The notes: generated by a model from the sequence alone, not told the origin. Positions 24,198 to 33,158 are shown, counted from the stretch's first letter. The stretch: DNA of 64,000 nt from Paenibacillus sp. SY21-1 (GCF_005222705.1 NZ_STGF01000032.1:18171-82170); one strand, 5' to 3'. Numbers and translations: made by a program.

Positions 24198-25250
24198 ATG
24201 CTGTCACGAATTGTGCATTTGCTCCCATTGGAGCTAAGAACGCTGCTTGAAAGGCTGCCTGCCAACGTGCAGGAGCAACTGGAGGAGATCAGGATTCGCG
24301 AGGGAAGACCGCTTGAAATCGGCTTTCGCGGCCAATCTTGTTTTCTGACGGCGGAGGGCCATACCCGGCAGAGCACCGATGCCGCATACAAGCCGTCCTC
24401 CGACATCTGCCGCAAGCTTCTGGAGCGTATTACCAACTATTCGCTATATGCCATGGAGGAGGAGCTTCGCCGGGGGTTTATAACCGTATCGGGCGGCCAT
24501 CGAATCGGACTGGCCGGCCGTACGATTCTTGACGGAGGGGTGGTTCGGGGCATTCGCGATATCGGCGCCTTCAACATCAGGGTGGCGCGGGAGGTAATCG
24601 GAGCCAGCAGCAACCTGCTGCCGCGGCTGGTGGACAAAAGCCGCAAAACGATTCATTCGACGCTCATCCTTGCCCCCCCGCAGCAAGGGAAAACGACGCT
24701 TGTGCGCGATATGGCAAGAATGATCAGCTACGGCTTGTGGAAACAGCAGGATGTGTCGGGCTGGCAGGGGAGAAAGGTGGGTATCGTCGACGAGCGCTCT
24801 GAAATTGCGGCATGCGTCCGCGGCATTCCCTCCTTTGACGTCGGTCCGCGTACCGATGTGATGGATGCTTGTCCAAAAGCGGAGGGAATGATGATGCTGC
24901 TCAGGTCGATGTCACCTGAGGTGCTGGTCGTCGATGAAATTGGCCGGCCCGAGGATGCGGAAGCGATTCGCGAGGCGAGCCATGCCGGGGTCAGCGTCGT
25001 CGCTACAGCGCACGCTTACGATTTGCAGGATGCCCGAGGCCGGCCGGTGCTCAGACGGCTGCTGGAGGAGGGGGCTTTCCGGCATGTGGTAGAGCTGAAA
25101 CGGACCGAGCAAGGCATCATGCATCGGGTTGTCGCTCAAGACGGCTCGCCGGGCGCCTTTGCTGGAGCCAAACCCTCCCACATCGCCCCTCGAAGCGGGA
25201 CAGGCGCCGTACAAGCCCTGTTCGGACGGAGGCGGGCGGAAGAACCATGA
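24198..25250 (+). CDS. spoIIIAA: Stage III sporulation protein AA (ATPase)
   Basis: 350-residue secretion-type ATPase of the SpoIIIA-SpoIIQ channel between mother cell and forespore. Seen: an N-terminal domain, a P-loop LAPPQQGKTTLVRD (the usual first Gly is Ala here), KVGIVDERSEIA, and Walker B-like VLVVDEIGR. GGGAGTG precedes the ATG. It opens the eight-gene operon and overlaps spoIIIAB by 4 bp (ATGA). Compared with the roughly 307-residue B. subtilis protein it has a longer polar C-terminal tail. Confidence 0.95.
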   Translation: MLSRIVHLLPLELRTLLERLPANVQEQLEEIRIREGRPLEIGFRGQSCFLTAEGHTRQSTDAAYKPSSDICRKLLERITNYSLYAMEEELRRGFITVSGGHRIGLAGRTILDGGVVRGIRDIGAFNIRVAREVIGASSNLLPRLVDKSRKTIHSTLILAPPQQGKTTLVRDMARMISYGLWKQQDVSGWQGRKVGIVDERSEIAACVRGIPSFDVGPRTDVMDACPKAEGMMMLLRSMSPEVLVVDEIGRPEDAEAIREASHAGVSVVATAHAYDLQDARGRPVLRRLLEEGAFRHVVELKRTEQGIMHRVVAQDGSPGAFAGAKPSHIAPRSGTGAVQALFGRRRAEEP

Positions 25251-25765
25251 TCAAGCTTCTGGGAGCCGTGCTTGTGCTGCTGGCGGGTACGCTGATCGGG
25301 TTTCAGCAGGCGGCGAGGTTTGCCGAGCGTCCGCGTCAGCTAAGGACGCTGGCGCATGCGCTGCAGCGGCTGGAGACGGAGATCGGTTACGGTCATACGC
25401 CGCTGCCAGAGGCGCTTGAGCGGACGGCTGCTGCGACGGCGGGGCCTGTCGGGGAGATGTTCCGCCATGCGGCAAATGGCATTTGGGAGAATGAGAGCGG
25501 CACATTTCAGGAGAGCTGGGAGCTTGCATTGCGCTCTGGCTGGCCGGCTACATCCATGCGTCAGGGAGAGCTGGGCGTCATGCTAAGGCTAGGCTCCACG
25601 CTAGGCATTAGCGACAAGGAGGATCAGATGAAACATATTCATCTGGCGCTGCTGCAGTTGAAGGCAGAGGAGGACACAGCAAGAGACGACCAAGGCCGCT
25701 ACGAAAAAATGTGGAAAAGCCTTGGTGTTTTGATAGCCGTATTGGTCGTCATTTTGATGGTGTAA
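25247..25765 (+). CDS. spoIIIAB: Stage III sporulation protein AB
   Basis: 172-residue protein with an N-terminal membrane helix, a cytoplasmic helical domain (FAERPRQLRTLAHALQRLETEI, typical of the GspF-like fold) and a C-terminal helix (VLIAVLVVILMV). It is related to type II secretion platform proteins and anchors the SpoIIIA ATPase (family knowledge). Translation is coupled to spoIIIAA through the ATGA overlap. Confidence 0.95.
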   Translation: MIKLLGAVLVLLAGTLIGFQQAARFAERPRQLRTLAHALQRLETEIGYGHTPLPEALERTAAATAGPVGEMFRHAANGIWENESGTFQESWELALRSGWPATSMRQGELGVMLRLGSTLGISDKEDQMKHIHLALLQLKAEEDTARDDQGRYEKMWKSLGVLIAVLVVILMV

Positions 25766-25780
25766 TGGGGTGCCGCACAA

Positions 25781-25984
25781 ATGAATATGGATGTCAGCGC
25801 TATATTCCAAATTGCCGGAATCGGGATTGTGATTGCGATGATCCACTCGGTGCTCAAGCAGATGGGCAAGGAAGATATGGCGCATTGGGTAACGGTTATC
25901 GGGTTTGTCGTCGTGTTGTTTATGGTTGTACGGCTGCTCAACGATTTGTTCCAGGAAATCAAAACAATCTTTTTGTTCCAGTAG
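25781..25984 (+). CDS. spoIIIAC: Stage III sporulation protein AC
   Basis: 67-residue membrane protein with two helices (about 7-27 and 36-57) separated by KQMGKEDMAHWV, which is typical of SpoIIIAC. Part of the membrane platform of the feeding-tube channel. The ribosome binding site is weak, consistent with coupling to spoIIIAB 15 bp upstream. Confidence 0.94.
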   Translation: MNMDVSAIFQIAGIGIVIAMIHSVLKQMGKEDMAHWVTVIGFVVVLFMVVRLLNDLFQEIKTIFLFQ

Positions 25985-26025
25985 ACGCCCCTGTTCGGGG
26001 ACGCGCAGGCAAGTGGGTGAACGAG

Positions 26026-26421
26026 ATGGAAATGATTCAAATCGTCGGTCTTGGTCTGATGGCAACTATTCTTATTCTCGTCGTTAGGGAGCAAAAGCCG
26101 ATGTTCGCATTCTTGCTGGCGGCGTTCACCGGTCTCTTCATCTTCCTGTATTTGATCGGGAAAATCGAAATCGTCATCACCGTGCTTGAGGATTTGGCGA
26201 ATCGGTCGGGCATCCCTTCCATCTACCTGAAGACGATTCTGAAAATTATCGGCATTGCCTACATTGCCGAGTTCGGAGCGCAAATTGTCAGAGACGCGGG
26301 TCAGGAAAGCATAGCTGCCAAAATTGAATTTGCAGGCAAAATATTTATTCTGGTCATGGCCGTTCCGATCATCAGCATCATCGTGGAAACGGTCATCGGT
26401 CTGCTGCCGGCGGGGAGTTGA
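26026..26421 (+). CDS. spoIIIAD: Stage III sporulation protein AD
   Basis: 131-residue membrane protein with four helices, beginning MEMIQIVGLGLMATILILVV. It resembles SpoIIIAC in its second half. ATG 26026 gives the start most like other family members; GTG 26017 is in frame, and a much longer frame to the left only shadows spoIIIAB and AC. Channel platform component. Confidence 0.94.
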   Translation: MEMIQIVGLGLMATILILVVREQKPMFAFLLAAFTGLFIFLYLIGKIEIVITVLEDLANRSGIPSIYLKTILKIIGIAYIAEFGAQIVRDAGQESIAAKIEFAGKIFILVMAVPIISIIVETVIGLLPAGS

Positions 26422-26427
26422 TGCCGA

Positions 26428-27675
26428 ATGATCACACGTTTTACCCGTCAAGAGCATTTTAGACTGATGCTGGCGCTATTGCTCGGCATGCTGTTATTCT
26501 CCTTTATTCCGGGTTTCGGCGCTCCGGCGCCCGTTTCAGCGCAAGCTGTGCCGGAGACGGAGGAGCACAGGCTGGAGCAGTTGATGAAGGAGCTCTCGGA
26601 GGGCGGAATGAACGGCCTGGAGTCGGGGGAGGTGGAGGCGTACTGGAACAAGCTGCGCAGCGAGTACGGCGGCTATTTCCCCGATCAGCGCACGCCAAGC
26701 TTCGTTGAAATGATGATGCCCGGAGGCGGCGGCTTAAAGCTTTCCGATATGGCTGGCGGGCTGCTCAAGTTTTTCTGGCATGAGGTGCTCTATAACAGCA
26801 AGCTGCTCGTCACGATCGTCATGCTCACCGTCTTCAGCATGGTGCTGGAAACGCTGCAGAGCGCCTTTGAAAAAAATGCGGTAAGCAAAGTCGCTTATTC
26901 CATTATTTACATGGTGCTGATCATCATTGCGGTCAACAGCTTTAATGTAGCGATCGGCTACGCAAACAACGCAATCGAAAGCATGATTCAATTCATGCTG
27001 GCCATGGTTCCGCTGCTGCTTACGCTGCTTGCATCCATGGGAAGTTTAGTGACGGTTTCCGTGCTTCATCCGCTCATTATTTTTATGATCCACGTAGTCG
27101 GGACGGTCATCTATACGGTCGTTTTTCCGCTGCTGTTCTTCTCCGCCGTCCTTCATATTACGAGCTCGCTTTCGGAGAAGTTCAAGGTTACGCAGCTTGC
27201 CAATTTGTTAAGAACGATTGCAGTCGGCGTGCTGGGCGTGCTTGTGACGGTGTTTCTCGGCGTGATTTCGGTGCAGGGCGCTACGGGCGCGGTTACGGAC
27301 GGGGTCACGCTCAGAACGGCAAAGTTTTTCACAGGCAACTTTGTGCCGGTCGTCGGCCGCATGTTCTCGGATGCTGCGGATACCGTCATTTCGGCATCCA
27401 TGCTGGCGAAAAACGCAATCGGGCTTGCAGGCGTCATTATGCTGCTGTTCATAAGCGCTTTTCCGGCAATCAAAATATTGACGCTCGCGCTTATCTATCA
27501 TTTATCCGCAGCGATTATGCAGCCGCTCGGCGATTCTCCGATTGTCGCTTGCCTGCAGACGATAGGCAAAACGATGGTCTACGTATTCGCCGCTTTGGCT
27601 GCGGTAAGTCTGATGTTTTTTTTGTCGGTAACGATTATTTTGACGGCTGGAAACGCGGCGTTAATGGTCAGGTAA
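26428..27675 (+). CDS. spoIIIAE: Stage III sporulation protein AE
   Basis: 415-residue polytopic membrane protein. An N-terminal signal-like helix ending in SAQA is followed by an extracytoplasmic segment (about 35-110) and some seven or eight helices. Seen: LKFFWHEVLYNSKLL and SSLSEKFKVTQLANLLRT, both conserved in the family. A central membrane component of the mother-cell side of the SpoIIIA channel. Confidence 0.95.
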   Translation: MITRFTRQEHFRLMLALLLGMLLFSFIPGFGAPAPVSAQAVPETEEHRLEQLMKELSEGGMNGLESGEVEAYWNKLRSEYGGYFPDQRTPSFVEMMMPGGGGLKLSDMAGGLLKFFWHEVLYNSKLLVTIVMLTVFSMVLETLQSAFEKNAVSKVAYSIIYMVLIIIAVNSFNVAIGYANNAIESMIQFMLAMVPLLLTLLASMGSLVTVSVLHPLIIFMIHVVGTVIYTVVFPLLFFSAVLHITSSLSEKFKVTQLANLLRTIAVGVLGVLVTVFLGVISVQGATGAVTDGVTLRTAKFFTGNFVPVVGRMFSDAADTVISASMLAKNAIGLAGVIMLLFISAFPAIKILTLALIYHLSAAIMQPLGDSPIVACLQTIGKTMVYVFAALAAVSLMFFLSVTIILTAGNAALMVR

Positions 27676-27688
27676 GGAGGAGTCGCGC

Positions 27689-28375
27689 ATGACGGCATGG
27701 TTAAGCGACTGGCTGAAGGACATTATCGCCGTTATTCTGCTCGCCGCGCTGGTTGAATTGCTGCTCCCGAATAAATCCATGCAGCGGTACGCTAGGCTGG
27801 TTGTGGGGCTTTTTATCCTCATAACGATTTTGACGCCGATTCTTCGTTTGTTTCAAAGCGATATGCAGAGCAAGCTGGATCAGGGGCTTGCGATGTGGAG
27901 CGCGGATTCCGCGGTATCGGGGGTTCAGATGGCCTCTTTGGCGGAAATTCGCCAAAACGCGGAGGAACTGAGCGCCAGGCGGGAAGAGGAGGTTGCAAGA
28001 CTGACGGAGCTGAGGCTGGAGCAGGCGATGCAGACAGAGCTGGAGGGGGCTGGAGGCCTCGCCATCGATAAGGTGGATGCCGAGCTGAAATGGATCATGG
28101 CGAAGGAGGGCAACCAGCCCTACATACACAAGGTGACGGTGACTTTGCGGGAGACAAGCGTGAAGAAGGGGGTGTCCGGCGATGACGGAGAGGTAGCGGA
28201 AGTGATGCCCGTAGACATCTCGGTTCGCGTTGACAATCAAGGCGCGGAGGCCCATGCGGAGGAGGAGTGGTCGCCTGCGCCCGAGCATACGGCTGCAATC
28301 GTCCGTGAAGCGCTGGTACAGGGCTGGGGCGTCAAGGCGGCGCAAATAATGGTCAGGCAGCCCAGCCCTTCATGA
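27689..28375 (+). CDS. spoIIIAF: Stage III sporulation protein AF
   Basis: 228-residue protein with two N-terminal helices (about 9-26 and 35-52), a coiled coil (ELSARREEEVARLTELRLEQ) and a C-terminal ring-building-motif domain ending in the intermembrane space. AAGGAGG precedes the ATG by about 9 bases. Confidence 0.94.
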   Translation: MTAWLSDWLKDIIAVILLAALVELLLPNKSMQRYARLVVGLFILITILTPILRLFQSDMQSKLDQGLAMWSADSAVSGVQMASLAEIRQNAEELSARREEEVARLTELRLEQAMQTELEGAGGLAIDKVDAELKWIMAKEGNQPYIHKVTVTLRETSVKKGVSGDDGEVAEVMPVDISVRVDNQGAEAHAEEEWSPAPEHTAAIVREALVQGWGVKAAQIMVRQPSPS

Positions 28376-28434
28376 TGACGCCGACCTGGGCTGCCGCAAA
28401 GCGATCAAACTATGAGGAAGGGAGGTGGGGCGCT

Positions 28435-29064
28435 GTGGCCAAATGGCTGGAAGGCATCGAATCGGCGGTTGGCGGAGGTCCTGGAGGGCCAAAGCGGGTC
28501 AGGACGCTGCGAATTTTGCTGATCGTCGGAGGCATTGGCGCGGCGCTGATGATCATTAATTCATTTTTAACCTACAATCAGGTGGAGCCCTCGGCGCAGG
28601 ACCCGAATCCGCCGCCCCAATCAGAGATGGTATTTAACGGGGGGGCTGCCGCCAGCAGTCCGTTCGCCGTCGTGGAGCAGTCGCTGGAGCAGAGGCTGAA
28701 GGAAATATTGGAGAAGATCGTCGGAGTTGGCTCGGTCGATGTGCTGGTAACGGTGGATTCGACAGAGGAAATCGTAGTGGAGAGGAATACGCAGGATACG
28801 CAATCGGTAACGGACGAGAACGATAAAAACGGGGGCCGCCGGCATATTACGGCCATTACGAAAAACGGAGAGGTTGTTTTATACGAGGTATCGGGCCAGC
28901 AAAAACCGATAATAACCAAAACGATCAGCCCAAGAATCCGCGGAGTGCTTATCGTGGCCAACGGAGCGGAGAACGCGACTGTACGCCGGCTGATCGTAAG
29001 CGCAGTCGAAAAGGGCGTAAGCGTGCCTGTAAACCGCATATCCGTTGTGCCCAGCAAGCAATAA
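28435..29064 (+). CDS. spoIIIAG: Stage III sporulation protein AG
   Basis: 209-residue ring-forming channel protein of the SpoIIIA complex. One membrane helix near residues 27-44 is followed by the ring-building motif with a beta-triangle insert (LKEILEKIVGVGSVDVLVTV, EVVLYEVSGQQKPII, RIRGVLIVANGAEN). GTG 28435 is preferred because AGGGAGGTGG lies 7-8 bases upstream. ATG 28372 overlaps the spoIIIAF stop but has no ribosome binding site. Confidence 0.93.
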   Translation: MAKWLEGIESAVGGGPGGPKRVRTLRILLIVGGIGAALMIINSFLTYNQVEPSAQDPNPPPQSEMVFNGGAAASSPFAVVEQSLEQRLKEILEKIVGVGSVDVLVTVDSTEEIVVERNTQDTQSVTDENDKNGGRRHITAITKNGEVVLYEVSGQQKPIITKTISPRIRGVLIVANGAENATVRRLIVSAVEKGVSVPVNRISVVPSKQ

Positions 29065-29088
29065 ACGATAATAAGGAGGAAGTTGTAC

Positions 29089-29706
29089 ATGAATACAAAA
29101 AGACAAACGATTTGGCTCGTCTCGATGCTCAGTTTGATGGTGGTGCTGTCCGCTTATTACTTGTTCACTCAGGATATCGACCCGGCGGGCCCGCTAACCG
29201 ACAGCACGCAGACGGAGCAGGCGGGCTCGAATGCGACAGAAGCGGCGACGAACGGCAGCGGAATTGTCGTGAACGAGGTGAAGGATAACGGCGGGACGAT
29301 TAGCGGAGCCGATCTTGAAGTGCTGAAGCAGCTTGAAAGCCAAGGGATTGCCAGTGCGGGCATTTTCGCAGATCTGATGGATAAGCGCGAGACGCAAAAC
29401 AGCGAGGAAGAAAACAGGATTATGAGCGAAATTACAAAAGCGACGCAAGGCAAGCCGGAGGAGTCCGCAGCCGCAGCGGCGAAGCTCGATCAATTCGAGG
29501 ATAGGGTGTCGCGCATCGCAGGTCTTGAGGCGGAACTGATGAAGGAATACGAAATGGCGCTGGTTGATGAAGAAGGGGAGCATTTCAAGGTTGTTGTGGC
29601 CAGCGAAGGGCTGGAGAAAAAGCAAGCCGCCGAAATCATAAAAAAAGTAATGGGCACGATGGAAGTGGCGGCGAATCAAGTTTCCGTTCAGTACGTTTCG
29701 CAATAA
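29089..29706 (+). CDS. spoIIIAH: Stage III sporulation protein AH
   Basis: 205-residue single-pass protein whose extracytoplasmic domain pairs with forespore SpoIIQ across the two membranes. Seen: the membrane helix (about 8-26), an Ala/Thr/Gly-rich linker, and the C-terminal ring-building domain starting near residue 95 (ENRIMSEITKATQG to AANQVSVQYVSQ). ATG 29089 lies 9 bases from AAGGAGG. Last gene of the operon, followed by a strong terminator. Confidence 0.95.
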   Translation: MNTKRQTIWLVSMLSLMVVLSAYYLFTQDIDPAGPLTDSTQTEQAGSNATEAATNGSGIVVNEVKDNGGTISGADLEVLKQLESQGIASAGIFADLMDKRETQNSEEENRIMSEITKATQGKPEESAAAAAKLDQFEDRVSRIAGLEAELMKEYEMALVDEEGEHFKVVVASEGLEKKQAAEIIKKVMGTMEVAANQVSVQYVSQ

Positions 29707-29714
29707 GTCGACAA

Positions 29715-29754
29715 CCGCAGCAGACGGCATAGAAGCCGACTGCTGCGGTTTTTT
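29715..29754 (+). terminator. Terminator of the spoIIIA operon
   Basis: CCGCAGCAG and CTGCTGCGG with inner ACGGC/GCCG, followed by six T. Confidence 0.92.
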
Positions 29755-29806
29755 GGCTTCTGCAAGAAGCGCGCTAAAAAAAAATTCGTGTTCCGTCACG
29801 TTTATG

Positions 29807-29827
29807 ATATAATGTTAAACGTTATAT
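29807..29827 (+). promoter_or_regulatory. Promoter -10 within a quasi-palindrome, accBC
   Basis: TATAAT (29808-29813) lies inside an imperfect inverted repeat whose outer arms are ATATAA and TTATAT with GTT/AAC inside. The -35 (TTCGTG) is weak. The dyad over the -10 suggests a repressor site. It does not look like the FapR box. Confidence 0.45.
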
Positions 29828-29925
29828 TAAGGATTGGTCCCGACTGATATTATGCGGACTGCTCCCACATAAACCATGACTGACAAGCTGCGAGACTATC
29901 GCATATTTAAGGAGTGAAACGATTC

Positions 29926-30426
29926 ATGTTCAAGTTGAGCGAGATTAAAGAGTTGATCAAGTTGGTTGATCAAACCTCCGTTCATGAGCTGGAAATTGAA
30001 AACGAGGGGACGCGCCTGCTCATCCGCAAGCCCGGCAAAACCGAAGTGGTGAATGTGCAAGCGGCTCCAATTACGCATACATACACGCCTGCGCCGCCGC
30101 AAGCCCTGCCTGTTCACCAAGCTGCTCCGGTATCCGAAACGGCCGCCGCTCCGGCAACAGCCGAAGCGCGTGCAGCTGCGGACAATTTGCATCAAATTTT
30201 ATCCCCGATGGTCGGCACCTTCTACAGCTCGCCGTCGCCGGAGGCTTCGGCATTCGTGAAAGCGGGAGATCGCGTAACCGAAAAAAGCGTCGTTTGCATC
30301 CTTGAAGCCATGAAGCTGATGAACGAGCTTGAGGCAGAAGTGCGCGGCGAGATTGTGGACGTGCTCGTATCCAATGGACAGCTTGTTGAATACGGACAAC
30401 CTTTGTTTCTGGTCAAGCCGGAGTAA
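29926..30426 (+). CDS. accB: Biotin carboxyl carrier protein of acetyl-CoA carboxylase
   Basis: 166-residue BCCP. The N-terminal helix region MFKLSEIKELIKLVDQTSV leads into a Pro/Ala-rich linker and the biotinyl domain with CILEAMKLMNE, where Lys130 carries biotin. ATG 29926 follows AAGGAGTG by about 9 bases. It works with AccC 57 bp downstream and the carboxyltransferase (outside this window) to make malonyl-CoA. Confidence 0.97.
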   Translation: MFKLSEIKELIKLVDQTSVHELEIENEGTRLLIRKPGKTEVVNVQAAPITHTYTPAPPQALPVHQAAPVSETAAAPATAEARAAADNLHQILSPMVGTFYSSPSPEASAFVKAGDRVTEKSVVCILEAMKLMNELEAEVRGEIVDVLVSNGQLVEYGQPLFLVKPE

Positions 30427-30483
30427 GGGGACTGCATAGGCTTGAACGAAGAAGGATACTGACAGGTTGAAAGGGGTTCCTAC

Positions 30484-31839
30484 GTGAAATTTCATAAAGT
30501 ACTGATTGCCAATCGCGGGGAAATTGCCGTACGGATAATTCGCGCCTGCCGGGAGCTGGGCATTGCTACAGTTGCTGTATACTCGGAAGCGGATCGCGAT
30601 TCCTTGCACGTGCGTCTCGCGGATGAGGCTTATTGCATCGGGCCGACAGCTTCCAAGGACAGCTATTTAAACTTGACGAATATTATGAGTGTCGCAACGA
30701 TTACCGAGTGTGACGCCATCCATCCGGGGTACGGCTTCCTCGCCGAAAATGCGGACTTCGCAGAGATTTGCGAATCCTGCAACATTACGTTTATCGGCCC
30801 ATCGCCGGATGCGATTAGCCGAATGGGCGACAAGGCGGTAGCGAAGTCGACGATGAAATCCGCTAGCGTTCCGATCATCCCAGGCTCTGACGGTCTGATC
30901 GAGAGCATGGATGAAGCGATTACGATAGCCCGTGAAATCGGTTATCCGGTAATTATCAAGGCAACTGCCGGGGGCGGCGGCAAAGGCATTCGCATCGCCG
31001 AGGACGAAACGTCGCTGATCCAGCAGATTACGACAGCACAACAGGAAGCGCTCAAAAACTTCGGCAATGCAGGCGTCTATTTGGAGAAGTATTTGACGGG
31101 CATGAAGCACGTCGAAATCCAGATTATGGCGGACAAGCATGGGAATGCCGTTCACCTGTTCGAGCGCGATTGCTCCATTCAGCGCAGACGGCAGAAGCTG
31201 GTGGAGGAAGCTCCATGTATTTCGCTTACTCCCGAGCTGCGCGACAAAATGGGCCAAGCAGCGGTAAGGGCTGCGCTTGCCGTTAATTATTCGGGTGCCG
31301 GCACGCTTGAGTTTTTGCTTGGACCGGATGGCCAGTTCTATTTCATGGAGATGAATACGCGCATTCAAGTAGAGCATCCCGTAACCGAGATGATTACGAA
31401 TGTGGATCTCATCAAAGAGATGGTATCCGTAGCCGAGGGCAATCCGCTTTCCTTCACTCAAGCCGATCTTTCGATTAATGGCTGGTCGATTGAATGCCGG
31501 ATTAACGCAGAGGATTCCGAACGCAATTTCATGCCTTCGCCCGGTCCGATTCCGTTCTACTTGGCGCCTGGCGGCGCAGGCGTTCGTGTCGACAGCGCGG
31601 TATATCCGGGCTACACGATTTCTCCTCATTACGATTCGATGATCGCGAAGCTGATCGTGTGGGCGCCGACGCGTCAGGAAGCGATAGCAAGAATGAAGCG
31701 GGCGCTTACCGAGTTTGCCATTGAAGGCATTCGGACAACGATTCCGTTCCATCTTAAGCTGCTTAATCATCCGCGTTTTATTGAGGGCGATTTTGACATC
31801 AAATTCCTCGAAGAAAACGATATTAACGAACAGCAATAG
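30484..31839 (+). CDS. accC: Biotin carboxylase of acetyl-CoA carboxylase
   Basis: 451-residue ATP-grasp enzyme that carboxylates BCCP-biotin. Seen: KVLIANRGEIAVRIIRAC at the N terminus, the glycine-rich ATP loop KATAGGGGKGIRI, EMNTRIQVEHPVTEM with metal and bicarbonate residues, and the C-terminal biotin carboxylase domain. GTG start after AAAGGGG. Same transcript as accB. Confidence 0.97.
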   Translation: MKFHKVLIANRGEIAVRIIRACRELGIATVAVYSEADRDSLHVRLADEAYCIGPTASKDSYLNLTNIMSVATITECDAIHPGYGFLAENADFAEICESCNITFIGPSPDAISRMGDKAVAKSTMKSASVPIIPGSDGLIESMDEAITIAREIGYPVIIKATAGGGGKGIRIAEDETSLIQQITTAQQEALKNFGNAGVYLEKYLTGMKHVEIQIMADKHGNAVHLFERDCSIQRRRQKLVEEAPCISLTPELRDKMGQAAVRAALAVNYSGAGTLEFLLGPDGQFYFMEMNTRIQVEHPVTEMITNVDLIKEMVSVAEGNPLSFTQADLSINGWSIECRINAEDSERNFMPSPGPIPFYLAPGGAGVRVDSAVYPGYTISPHYDSMIAKLIVWAPTRQEAIARMKRALTEFAIEGIRTTIPFHLKLLNHPRFIEGDFDIKFLEENDINEQQ

Positions 31840-31976
31840 AAGGCCCGTCCAAAATGTGAACATGCTGTATCGTTTGTCATAAATCGAGCCGAATGTTATA
31901 GTATATTAACAAGATGCGAGTATGGCCGGGCTATGCAGCCGGATATTCGCAACTGACGAGGAGGTGTATACCCATT

Positions 31977-32384
31977 ATGAGTACAATTGCAGCGGAATAT
32001 GAGAGAACGGACATGGGCACGATCCAGATTGCTCCGGAAGTGATCGAGGTTATCGCGGGTCTCGCTACCATTGAGGTTAAGGGCGTGGCAGGCATGAGCG
32101 GCGGCTTTGCCGGCGGCATCGTAGAGCTTCTCGGACGCAAAAACTTGTCAAAGGGCGTTAAGGTTGAGGTAGGCCAGCGTGAGGCGGCTGTGGACGTTTC
32201 TATTATTATGGAATACGGCAACCGAATTCCGGAAGTGGCTTCCGAAATTCAGCGCAATGTCAAACGCTCCATTGAAATGATGACTGGACTTCATGTAGTT
32301 GAAGTGAACGTACATATTCATGACGTCCATTTCAAGCCGCAAGAAAAGCCGGAAGAAGAAGATCCGACATATAGAGTGAAATAG
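31977..32384 (+). CDS. yqhY: Asp23/Gls24 family protein YqhY
   Basis: 135-residue Asp23-family protein (GTIQIAPEVIEVIAGLATIEVKGV, then NRIPEVASEIQRNVKRSIEMMTG). Asp23 proteins attach to the membrane through AmaP, which is encoded next. B. subtilis yqhY lies directly after accBC and its loss disturbs acetyl-CoA carboxylase control (knowledge), which fits the position here. GAGGAGG is 12 bases from the ATG, slightly long. Confidence 0.93.
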   Translation: MSTIAAEYERTDMGTIQIAPEVIEVIAGLATIEVKGVAGMSGGFAGGIVELLGRKNLSKGVKVEVGQREAAVDVSIIMEYGNRIPEVASEIQRNVKRSIEMMTGLHVVEVNVHIHDVHFKPQEKPEEEDPTYRVK

Positions 32385-32507
32385 CTTTTGTTATAGCAAT
32401 TTTGTGTAACCCCCTCGTGAATGGGCATGCCGCTCGGCGCAAGGGGGTTTTCATTCGAGAAGATAAGCGGATAAAAGCGGCTTTATCTTTTTCCGGCTTA
32501 TTTTCTA

Positions 32508-32562
32508 CGCGAAACGTTAGCTTTTGCCGGGGCAGTATTTGGCGAAAGCCGTTTACGCTTGG
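32508..32562 (+). repeat. Dispersed hairpin element, copy 3 of 3
   Basis: ACGCGAAACGTTAGC (32507-32521) and GCCGTTTACGCTTG (32548-32561), inner hairpin TTGCC/GGCGA. It lies in the gap between yqhY and amaP, 25 bp before the amaP start. Confidence 0.75.
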
Positions 32563-32586
32563 CATGACAAGAGGAGGCGCAGACGC

Positions 32587-33144
32587 TTGGTTAGAGTGGT
32601 GGACAAGCTGCTATTGTTCGTGTATAGCATCGTAATCGGAAGCATATCCGTATTTTTAATCGTGCTTGGCTTTGGCGGTATGAAGAGAAATTTTTTGTAT
32701 GAGCTGATAGACGATGTATACCGTTTTGACTCTATACAATATACGCTGGCTGTTCTGGGCATTGTGCTGTTTCTTATCAGCTTGCGCTTTTTTGTCGTAT
32801 CGCTGCAGCGCGGCAGCGGGGCGGCCCCTTCGATTGACCAGCGTACAGATTACGGTGATGTCCGCATTTCTATTGAAACGATTGAGAACCTGGCACTTAA
32901 GGCCGCTTCGCGCCAGCGCGGCGTGAAGGACTTGCGCGCGCGCATTCGGGCAACTGACGCGGGGCTGGACATCGTCATTCGTTCCGTTGTTGACGGCGAA
33001 ACGTCAATTCCTGCGATGACGGAGGAAATTCAGCGTGCGGTGAAGGAGCATGTGGAGGAAATCGCCGGTATTCCGGTAACGAATGTATCCGTTTATGTGG
33101 CCAATGTCATTCAGACTACAACGTTCAAGAGTCGCGTGGAATAG
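32587..33144 (+). CDS. amaP: Alkaline shock membrane anchor protein AmaP
   Basis: 185-residue protein with two N-terminal membrane helices (about 8-30 and 53-72) and a cytoplasmic Asp23-like domain (GDVRISIETIENLALKAAS to RVE). AmaP anchors Asp23 at the membrane in Staphylococcus (knowledge). TTG 32587 is chosen because GAGGAGG lies 9 bases upstream; earlier in-frame codons run back through the repeat element. Confidence 0.88.
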   Translation: MVRVVDKLLLFVYSIVIGSISVFLIVLGFGGMKRNFLYELIDDVYRFDSIQYTLAVLGIVLFLISLRFFVVSLQRGSGAAPSIDQRTDYGDVRISIETIENLALKAASRQRGVKDLRARIRATDAGLDIVIRSVVDGETSIPAMTEEIQRAVKEHVEEIAGIPVTNVSVYVANVIQTTTFKSRVE

Positions 33145-33158
33145 AGGTGGGGTTGCCG

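Noticed and set aside
30667..31863. 398-residue open frame opposite accC
   Set aside because: Antisense shadow of a highly conserved gene, with no start signal or recognisable domain.
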